From the NCBI GenBank assembly GCA_947495055.1, contig CANLXO010000009.1, positions 1 through 64,000 on the forward strand: a stretch of DNA of 64,000 bases, in the 5' to 3' direction. Position 1 is the first letter of the stretch, and each line of letters starts with the position of its first letter. This DNA is from an uncultured Psychrobacter sp. Its GTDB lineage: Bacteria; Pseudomonadota; Gammaproteobacteria; Pseudomonadales; Moraxellaceae. Below the pieces are notes generated by a model. The model had not been told where the DNA came from, did not search any database, and saw only the letters and a program-made list of their open reading frames with translations. The position numbers were made by a program, and so were the translations under genes. Below, one piece after another: positions 57,054 to 64,000 of this stretch.

Positions 57054-60000
57054 TTAGATCATTTTCCACGTCATATCATTTTCACTCAAACGGTGATAGT
57101 TCAATTGCGGATAAGAAGAGAGATCAAGGGCTTGTAAATGGTTTAGTGCTCTTATTAACGCCTCATAATAAGGCGCGAGCATTGCCAACTGAGCGGGCGT
57201 CGTATGCTGCACATTTAATAAGCACTTATCCTCTAAGTCTTGGCTAGCCTGCCGTAGCTCTGGTACGCCTGTATAGCGACTAGCGCCCAATATACGGTGA
57301 GCAATTTGCGCCAGCATACTACGATCATGAGCATGCCAAGCTTTGGTCAGTGCTTTTTTTTCGTCATCGATAGTATCGAGCATCATAGTAATCAGCTTGG
57401 CTGCAAGCTCAGGTTTATTGGCAGATCGAGTCAATGCATCTTGCCAGTCAAAAATGTCAGAATCTCTATTCGTACGCAAATGACGGCTATTGATACTACT
57501 CATTATTTGAGCATTAGTTACAGATGAGATGTCGCGTGACCACAAGCTTTGAGAAGGTTGCACAAAGGGCGGTCTGACAAAAGAAGCTTTGGTAAAGGGG
57601 TTGTCATTTTGAGAATGTGACTGCTCATTTTCGTTCTGATTTACCTGAGTAGTAGAGGTAAAATCATAACTGGCCTCGCGTCTATAGGCAGGCTCTTGAT
57701 TATAGCTACCCTTATAGTAGCCTTTGTAGTTGTCTTTAGTTTGACTGTCACGCAGATAGTCATCACGGATTTTTTTGAGAGATAGTGGTCGCGTGGTTCT
57801 TTTTTCAATCGTATGCGCATCAGTGATCAAGGCTTCGATTTGTTTTTCGTCGTTATCAGTTATAGGGTTGGCGTTGAGCGTTTTTGACATGCTTAGAGGA
57901 TGAGCTTGTGTTTTAGTATCGTCTTTAATAGCCCCAGAATCGCCCTGCTCAATAGCAAGCGCTGAGTCGTTGAAATTTGCGGTTCGCCCAAGCCACTTTT
58001 GCAGCACTTGCAAGAGCTGTGGCTGGCTAATAGGCTTACCCACGTAATCATCTATACCGCTTGCGATCAGCTGCTCACGCTCATCAGCGAGCCCGTGCGC
58101 AGTCAAAGCAATAATAGGAATACGTTTATCTGGGTTCTCAATTTTACGAATTTGCGCAGCAGCTTCACGTCCTGACATACGCGGCATTTGAATATCCATA
58201 AATATCAGATCGATATAATGCTTAAGAGCCTCCTCTACCTTATCTTGCTTGGTAAGTTCTGGTGGCAGCTGGCTACGAGTGTCGCGGCTTTGTGCTTTGG
58301 ATACCTGAGTTTTGTCATGCAAATTGTGTTTGAGCGTTTTCATATTTTCGACTGAGGTTTGTTGCTTACTAATGATCTCTATGGCATCAAAGCCGCTATT
58401 AGCGGTCACAACATGAATGCCAAGCTCGCTAAGTAGCGCGTCCAAAACCAGCAAATTTGGCAGGTGATCATCAACTGCCAGTACCGTCATACCCGTCCAG
58501 CGTGGCTCTTTGATCTGCTCTATAGCGCGGCGCTTGCGGGTATCGAGCATTGTATAGAGCTGACGCTTATCTAGCGGCTCATATAAAATATTGGCTTGGT
58601 ATCGGTTTAATAAAGCTTTGTCGGCAGCAACTTGATAACCAAATACGGCAAGTTTGCCTTGATAGTGCAAACGGATCTGTTTGAGTAGCGCCATCATATC
58701 GTCTTGAGTATCATCATCAACAATGACCCAATCCCAGTAGTTGCCCTGCTCCTTCAATGATTCCAGCACGCCCGGTAGAGAATTGGCTTGCACCAGTTTA
58801 ATCGGCAAACTGTGCAAACTGGCTTTGAGTACCTGTCTGGAGGCGGCATGATTGATCCAAACCAGTACATTAAATTCATCATGAGCGCTTGCCAGCGGCG
58901 CAAGTCTCGGTAAATCAATCGTTTGCTCAGCGGCTGCCTCTAGCACATTGACATGCGCTGGCATACGAAACCAAAAGGTCGCGCCTTTATTAGCAATGTT
59001 TTCTTGCGCATTGTCATAAAACCCAATGTCACCACCCATAAGACGAGTGAGTTGCTTGGATATCACAAGGCCCAAACCTGTACCGCCATATTGACGAGTA
59101 ATTGATGGATCACCTTGACTAAAGCTTTGAAACAGCATCTTTTGATCGCTCTTGGATATCCCCTTACCGCTATCTTGTACACTAATGATTAAATGATCAT
59201 CTCTGTGATCGTCTAAGCTTACGCGCACCACCACATCGCCGCTATCTGTGAATTTGATAGCGTTGCCGACGATATTGGTCAATATTTGCTTAAGTCGTAG
59301 CGCATCGCCATTAATGCACATGGGCACATCGTTATAGAACAGTACTGCCATACGCAGACCTTTTTCAGAAGCCACAGGCGAGAGCATATCGACCACGTCA
59401 TAAACCGTGCTATAAAGGTCAAACTCGTGACAATCGAGCACGAGTTTACCCGCCTCAATCTTTGAAAAATCGAGCACATCATGAACCAGAGCCAGTAGAT
59501 GTGCAGAGGACTTGCGGATGGTTTGTACGTACAAATCTTGCTCGGTATTAAGCTCACCGTGACGCGCGAGCAGATTAATAAAGCCATCAATACTGTTAAG
59601 CGGCGTACGGAGCTCATGACTGATATTGGCCAAAAACGCAGATTTTGCTTGACTGGTTGAGATGGCGGCATCGCGGGCATTTCTAATAGAGATGTTCTGC
59701 ATCTCCATCTCATCAAAAGCAAGGCGCAGATCATCTTCGGTTTGCTCGGCGTGGTCTTTTAGCTCCTGAAAGCTTGAGTGCAAACGGCGCAAGGTTCTAA
59801 CCAGATCTTGTTGCAATAGATTAAGCTCGCCATCAGACTCAACCAGCACAGGCTTGTACAAATTATCAACCTGCGTGCGCTGAAGTTGCAAGCGCAGCTC
59901 ATAGATAGGTGCAATCCAGCGTTTGGCATAGATGTTTAGAGTCAATAGCAAAATTAAAATCGTAAACAGACCAGTAATCGCTAGCGCCATGGCAATACGG

Positions 60001-60536
60001 TAACGGGCGATATAGAGCGGCTGGTTGTCCATATCAACGAGCAGCCAGAATTTTTGTCCGTCAAAACCACCTAATAAGCTGCCGTATACTGTACCAATAG
60101 GCGATGGCTGCTGCGATAAAAAGTCCTTGTTGACATCAATAACAGGCCACGCCTCCTCCACCCCATAGCCCACAGTCATCAAAATCTCATCGTTATCGTC
60201 AACGATAGCGATGCGCTGTACATGCTGGTCCGATTGCATTTGACTTAGCTTTTCACGGATAATTCCTAAAGCTGCTACGGCCTCTGATGAGGCCTTGTCC
60301 GTAGCTAATGCTTGATTTTTTTGCGCTAATAATTGTGGTACTAAGTCTCGAACCATAGGCTTGTAGCGAATAAGCACCGCCTCAGCTAAAGCTTCTTGCT
60401 CTGAATCACTGGCGCGCATGGTCTCAGTAAATACCAAGATACCACCAACGATTGCCAACACACATATTGGCAAAAACACCAAAAGGATCAGCTGACCATA
60501 GGCGCTACTAGTATTAAAGCGTTTTTTTTGTGCCAT
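57054..60536 (-). CDS. barA: Hybrid sensor histidine kinase BarA/GacS
   Basis: A 1160-residue hybrid kinase of the BarA/GacS type, which in relatives phosphorylates the UvrY/GacA regulator that drives Csr small RNAs. It has an N-terminal membrane helix, a periplasmic region, a second helix (about 183-203), HAMP-like segment, HisKA with His307 in FLANISHELRTPLN, HATPase (VQDSGKGI, GTGLGL), a degenerate first receiver (about 560-690), a second receiver with FMDIQMPRMSG, and a C-terminal HPt with IAHRILGASRYTG. The second receiver carries a long Lys/Ser/Gln-rich insertion before the phospho-Asp strand. ATG 60536 is chosen; the frame opens 27 codons further up. Next to cysM and near rlmD, as in related genomes. 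Confidence 0.92.
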   Translation of the reverse strand: MAQKKRFNTSSAYGQLILLVFLPICVLAIVGGILVFTETMRASDSEQEALAEAVLIRYKPMVRDLVPQLLAQKNQALATDKASSEAVAALGIIREKLSQMQSDQHVQRIAIVDDNDEILMTVGYGVEEAWPVIDVNKDFLSQQPSPIGTVYGSLLGGFDGQKFWLLVDMDNQPLYIARYRIAMALAITGLFTILILLLTLNIYAKRWIAPIYELRLQLQRTQVDNLYKPVLVESDGELNLLQQDLVRTLRRLHSSFQELKDHAEQTEDDLRLAFDEMEMQNISIRNARDAAISTSQAKSAFLANISHELRTPLNSIDGFINLLARHGELNTEQDLYVQTIRKSSAHLLALVHDVLDFSKIEAGKLVLDCHEFDLYSTVYDVVDMLSPVASEKGLRMAVLFYNDVPMCINGDALRLKQILTNIVGNAIKFTDSGDVVVRVSLDDHRDDHLIISVQDSGKGISKSDQKMLFQSFSQGDPSITRQYGGTGLGLVISKQLTRLMGGDIGFYDNAQENIANKGATFWFRMPAHVNVLEAAAEQTIDLPRLAPLASAHDEFNVLVWINHAASRQVLKASLHSLPIKLVQANSLPGVLESLKEQGNYWDWVIVDDDTQDDMMALLKQIRLHYQGKLAVFGYQVAADKALLNRYQANILYEPLDKRQLYTMLDTRKRRAIEQIKEPRWTGMTVLAVDDHLPNLLVLDALLSELGIHVVTANSGFDAIEIISKQQTSVENMKTLKHNLHDKTQVSKAQSRDTRSQLPPELTKQDKVEEALKHYIDLIFMDIQMPRMSGREAAAQIRKIENPDKRIPIIALTAHGLADEREQLIASGIDDYVGKPISQPQLLQVLQKWLGRTANFNDSALAIEQGDSGAIKDDTKTQAHPLSMSKTLNANPITDNDEKQIEALITDAHTIEKRTTRPLSLKKIRDDYLRDSQTKDNYKGYYKGSYNQEPAYRREASYDFTSTTQVNQNENEQSHSQNDNPFTKASFVRPPFVQPSQSLWSRDISSVTNAQIMSSINSRHLRTNRDSDIFDWQDALTRSANKPELAAKLITMMLDTIDDEKKALTKAWHAHDRSMLAQIAHRILGASRYTGVPELRQASQDLEDKCLLNVQHTTPAQLAMLAPYYEALIRALNHLQALDLSSYPQLNYHRLSENDMTWKMI

Positions 60537-60836
60537 AAGTAGCTTGACTCCATTATCCTGCGAGCTTTGTGACTGTGTGAAAATCTTAAAACTTTGATGT
60601 CCGTATTTTAGCAGCATTTATGATAACAGGGGCTATCAATACCATTTGCCCGTTTGCACTAACCCAATTACAGATAGCCTAGTTACAGATAGGTGTCGAT
60701 GGCATAAGCGCTGCCAAAAACAAAATGATATAATAAGCCCACTTTTTGTCAGTCGCCTTTATGCCTTAAATACTAAGGAGCTACTGGCGCTTATAAGACA
60801 ACCCTAGTCTTATCTAAAAATATATAAGGATGCCGT

Positions 60837-61772
60837 ATGTCGTCTACAGATTTTATCACTCAGATTAGCACATTAGCGGACTGCGTCGGTCAAACGCCTT
60901 TAGTCAAATTGCAGCGTTTGCCAGAACAAGAAAATATCACTAATGGCGCGCAGCTTTTGGGTAAGCTTGAGGGCAACAATCCGGCAGGTTCGGTCAAAGA
61001 TCGCCCTGCATTTAACATGATCTATCAAGCACAGATGCGCGGTGATATCAAACCTGGTGACATGCTCATTGAGGCGACCAGTGGCAACACAGGTATCGCC
61101 CTCGCCATGGTCGCCGCTATGCGCGGCTATCCGATAACTTTGCTTATGCCAACAAATTCAACTCAAGAGCGTAAGGATGCCATGCTCGCTTATGGCGCAA
61201 CCTTAATCAATGTCGATGAAGGCATGGAAGCGGCGCGTGATATGGCGCTACAAATGCAAGCGAATGGTCAAGGTATCGTGCTCGATCAGTTCAATAATCC
61301 TGACAATAGCCAAGCGCATTACCTCACGACAGGGCCTGAGCTTTGGGCTCAAACTAACGGCAAAATCACTCATTTTATTAGCTCTATGGGGACAACAGGG
61401 ACAATCACTGGCGTATCTAAATACCTAAAAGAGCAAAACCCAGAGATCAAAATTATTGGCTTGCAGCCTGATGAGGAGGCGGCTATCGCTGGTATCCGCC
61501 GCTGGCCTGCCGCTTACATGCCTGGAATATATAATGCTGACTTAGTCGATGAAGTTATGGATATCGATCAGCATATCGCTGAGATTTACATGCGTAAGCT
61601 TGCCAAGACGGAAGGCATTTTCGCAGGCGTATCCTCTGGCGCGGCAGCGTGGGCAGCGGTGCAAGTTGCCAAAGCTAATCCTAATGCTGTCATTGCCTTT
61701 ATCGTCTGCGACCGAGGCGATCGTTATCTATCGACTGGTCTTTATAACGTGGACGATAACCGTGCTGAGTAA
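60837..61772 (+). CDS. cysM: Cysteine synthase B
   Basis: CysM makes cysteine from O-acetylserine and sulfide or thiosulfate with PLP. The 311-residue protein has the PLP lysine in NPAGSVKDRPAF, the substrate loop EATSGNTGIALA and the phosphate-binding GTTGTITGVSKYL. The RRWPAAYMPGIY segment fits CysM rather than CysK. AAGGA precedes ATG 60837. It sits divergent from barA and 89 bases before the exonuclease gene. Confidence 0.96.
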   Translation: MSSTDFITQISTLADCVGQTPLVKLQRLPEQENITNGAQLLGKLEGNNPAGSVKDRPAFNMIYQAQMRGDIKPGDMLIEATSGNTGIALAMVAAMRGYPITLLMPTNSTQERKDAMLAYGATLINVDEGMEAARDMALQMQANGQGIVLDQFNNPDNSQAHYLTTGPELWAQTNGKITHFISSMGTTGTITGVSKYLKEQNPEIKIIGLQPDEEAAIAGIRRWPAAYMPGIYNADLVDEVMDIDQHIAEIYMRKLAKTEGIFAGVSSGAAAWAAVQVAKANPNAVIAFIVCDRGDRYLSTGLYNVDDNRAE

Positions 61773-61861
61773 AGATGATCGCTACTAAACACCTTAGCTA
61801 AAACTGATAACGGCATAACATTTTAGATGACCGATTTTTAGATGACCCTTTAGGATTTATT

Positions 61862-62680
61862 ATGACCCAAGCTCTACCGTCAAACCCTGTGCTTGTTTTT
61901 GATATCGAGACGGTAGCCGATACGGATGCTGCCCGCCGTATTTATCCGCAATTGGCTGATCTAAGTGATAGCGAGGCGCTGAGTGCACTCCAGTCTATTC
62001 GCCTGCAAGAGGCAGGTCATGACTTTATGCGCCTGCCCCTTCAGCGTATTGTCTGTATCTCAGCGCTATATATCAAAGGTGAGCAGTTCTCTTTGTTTTC
62101 ACTCAGTGCTGATAAGTTTAGTGAAAAAGACATTTTGGCAAAGTTTTTTCGCGCTTTTAGTGAGGTTGAGACCTTGCCGCAGCTCATTAGCTGGAACGGC
62201 TCTGGGTTCGATATTCCTGTGCTTATTTATCGCGCGATGCAATACGATCTGTCAGCGCCTTGGCTGTTTGAAGAAGGCGAGCGTATCAAAAACATGCGTT
62301 TTAACAATTATGTCAATCGCTTTCAGACCCGTCACTTAGACTTGATGGACAGATTTAGCCAGTACGGCGCTAGTCGCCGCGAGGCGATGGATGTTGTCGC
62401 TAGCCTCTATGGCTTACCTGGCAAGACCGACGTCGATGGTAGTATGGTCGGCGCACTCGTTGCGGCTGACAATTGGCAGACGCTCTCGACGTATTGTGAG
62501 TCTGATGTGATGAATACTTGGCTGATTTATTTGCGCTGGCTGCGACTGACAGGGCAACTATCGTCACAAGGCTTTAGCGACTGGCAACAGCGTAGTCATG
62601 ACTATCTTAAAACGTTAACGCAAGCGGATGGTAGTCTACGTCACGAGTCTTTTATTGCAGATTGGTCCACTTCTTTATAA
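61862..62680 (+). CDS. Predicted PolB-like 3'-5' exonuclease
   Basis: A 272-residue DEDD-type exonuclease. Exo I is VLVFDIETVAD, Exo II is LISWNGSGFDIPVL and Exo III is YCESDVMNTWLIYLR with the last acidic residue. It is like the standalone exonuclease domain of family B polymerases, without a polymerase domain. Its cellular role is not established. It lies between cysM and rlmD, a gene order common in this group of bacteria. Confidence 0.9.
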   Translation: MTQALPSNPVLVFDIETVADTDAARRIYPQLADLSDSEALSALQSIRLQEAGHDFMRLPLQRIVCISALYIKGEQFSLFSLSADKFSEKDILAKFFRAFSEVETLPQLISWNGSGFDIPVLIYRAMQYDLSAPWLFEEGERIKNMRFNNYVNRFQTRHLDLMDRFSQYGASRREAMDVVASLYGLPGKTDVDGSMVGALVAADNWQTLSTYCESDVMNTWLIYLRWLRLTGQLSSQGFSDWQQRSHDYLKTLTQADGSLRHESFIADWSTSL

Positions 62681-62714
62681 CTTCTTTTTCTTTTTTTAAT
62701 GCTAAGGCAGGTTT

Positions 62715-64000
62715 ATGCAACCCACCGATTCACAACCCTTAAATAACCAAGATACCCAAAGTATCGCTAACGACGATACCTCTCAGACCACAACTTCTCA
62801 GACCGCAACTTCTCAGACCATAGTAGTGCCGCCTAATAAGAAAAAGTCAAAACCCTCGACCAAAACGCGTCGCCGCCTAAAGGATGCAGAGCCACTGCCC
62901 TTCACTATCGACGGTCTATCTCATGATGGGCGCGGCGTCGCTATTTATGGCAAGGGTTTTGATGAGCAGCAAGGTCACGCGCAGGACAAACATGGCAAAA
63001 AAGTCTTTGTCAGTTTTGCATTACCTGGTGAAAGCGCCTTAGTCAAGTTGACCAACAGCCGCGCCAGCTTCGAAGAAGGCGACGCCATTGAGGTAACGAA
63101 AAACCCCAATCCTGAGCGCGCCGTACCGCCCTGCCCGCACTTTGGTGTTTGCGGCGGTTGCAACTTACAGCACTGGCAGCCTGACGCGCAAATTAACTTT
63201 AAGCAATCTGTCCTCGCTGAGATGCTCATGCATCAAGCCCATGTTGCCCCTGACCACTGGCTTGACCCTGTCGTCGGTGACAGACTTGGCTATCGTACCA
63301 AAGCGCGATTGGGCGTGCGTTATGTGGTCAAAAAACAGACGGCGCTGGTAGGCTTTCGTGAGCGCTCTAGTAATTTTTTGGCAGAGCTCAATGAATGTCA
63401 TATCCTAGATCCGCGTATTGGCTTTGAGATTGAAAACTTAAAAGCGCTTATTAGCACTTTAGATAGTCGTGACAAAATCGCTCAGTTAGAGCTGGCGATG
63501 GGTGAATATTTGCCGGATCTTCCTGATGGTGATCAGCCCGTTGCTTTAATTGTCCGCAACCTTGCGCCTTTATCAGCAAGTGACATCGATAAGCTCAAAG
63601 CGTTTTTTGCAGCGCGTAACTGGCAGCTGTATCTGCAATCTAAAGGTGCAGATACGATTGAGCGCATTGCTTTAACCGATAAAGATGATCTGAGCGAGCA
63701 GTTTGGTCGTCTGTATTATGAATTACCTGAGTACGATCTCACTTTTGAATTTATTCCAACTGACTTTACCCAAGTCAATCTCTCGGTCAATCGGCAAATG
63801 ACCAAACTTGCTTGTGATTTACTAGATCTAAAAGCAGGCGAGCGCGTATTGGACTTATTTAGTGGCCTTGGTAATTTTAGCCTGCCACTAGCGCGTTTGG
63901 TTGGAGCTACAGGATCGGTCGTTGGGGTTGAAGGTAGTGATGCTATGACCGCGCGCGCCGCTGATAATGCGCGCCGCAATCAGCTCGATAATACTGAGTT
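62715..64000 (+). CDS. rlmD: 23S rRNA (uracil-1939-C5)-methyltransferase RlmD, cut by window edge
   Basis: RlmD methylates U1939 of 23S rRNA using SAM. From ATG 62715 the frame is open to the window end, so about 428 residues are visible and the catalytic Cys region is missing. There is a Thr/Gln-rich N-terminal extension, a TRAM-like domain, the 4Fe-4S cysteine cluster [15 protein letters not shown] plus a later Cys (NECHILD), and the SAM-binding motif [16 protein letters not shown]. The neighbour order with barA and cysM is as in related genomes; relA often follows. Confidence 0.96.
   Translation, partial: MQPTDSQPLNNQDTQSIANDDTSQTTTSQTATSQTIVVPPNKKKSKPSTKTRRRLKDAEPLPFTIDGLSHDGRGVAIYGKGFDEQQGHAQDKHGKKVFVSFALPGESALVKLTNSRASFEEGDAIEVTKNPNPERAVPPCPHFGVCGGCNLQHWQPDAQINFKQSVLAEMLMHQAHVAPDHWLDPVVGDRLGYRTKARLGVRYVVKKQTALVGFRERSSNFLAELNECHILDPRIGFEIENLKALISTLDSRDKIAQLELAMGEYLPDLPDGDQPVALIVRNLAPLSASDIDKLKAFFAARNWQLYLQSKGADTIERIALTDKDDLSEQFGRLYYELPEYDLTFEFIPTDFTQVNLSVNRQMTKLACDLLDLKAGERVLDLFSGLGNFSLPLARLVGATGSVVGVEGSDAMTARAADNARRNQLDNTE

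Overview
This 64 kb window looks like a stretch of ordinary chromosome from a gammaproteobacterium of the family Moraxellaceae, most likely Psychrobacter. That assignment rests on protein style and gene neighbourhoods (thrU-tyrU-glyT-thrT-tufB order, ileS-lspA, barA/gacS-cysM-exonuclease-rlmD, rpsB-tsf) and was not tested by any search. There is no prophage, CRISPR array or intact insertion sequence. The only mobile-element trace I can support is one short inverted-repeat element (MITE-like) at 27137-27434.

Layout. 1-1314: reverse-strand operon of four tRNA genes followed by tuf, which runs off the left edge. 1438-6450: trpE, a tail-anchored FHA-domain protein and prfC, all reverse. 6737-14346: a metallo-beta-lactamase/rhodanese protein, an Ohr-type peroxidase, polA, a small membrane protein, a short-chain dehydrogenase and an acidic protein. 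14432-19437: hemH, the metX-metW pair, a Sel1-repeat protein and an AhpD-like protein. 19528-22719: a single-chain type IIG restriction-modification enzyme with an AT-rich C-terminal part. 22968-27126: trhO, then serA divergent from a D-2-hydroxyacid dehydrogenase that may clear serA's by-product. 27137-31107: the MITE-like element, a BLUF photoreceptor with a C-terminal membrane anchor, a GNAT-nitrilase fusion and a membrane thioredoxin. 31184-35521: ald and a small hydantoin/allantoin-type locus (NCS1 transporter, racemase, divergent GntR regulator with two candidate operators). 35686-44800: ileS-lspA, a two-gene insertion, fkpB, tas, an acyltransferase and hflX. 45104-49338: an LrgA/LrgB-like pair, a lytic transglycosylase, then tsf and rpsB.

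The most unusual unit is the reverse-strand operon 49772-54307. It encodes a periplasmic-type solute-binding lipoprotein, a membrane-bound CheA-like kinase (PAS, HPt and HATPase domains, no CheW domain), a single-domain CheY-like regulator and two CheX-type phosphatases. No flagellar or other chemotaxis gene and no DNA-binding output is visible nearby. It reads as a self-contained ligand-sensing phosphorelay of unknown output, and it is the best candidate here for an undescribed system.

The right end (54690-64000) holds a Bcr/CflA-type exporter, a crotonase, the large hybrid kinase BarA/GacS, cysM, a PolB-like exonuclease and rlmD, which runs off the right edge. Most convergent gene pairs are separated by clear hairpin terminators. 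Several starts were moved from the longest open frame to a downstream or alternative start because of Shine-Dalgarno signals or family length; these choices are noted per gene.
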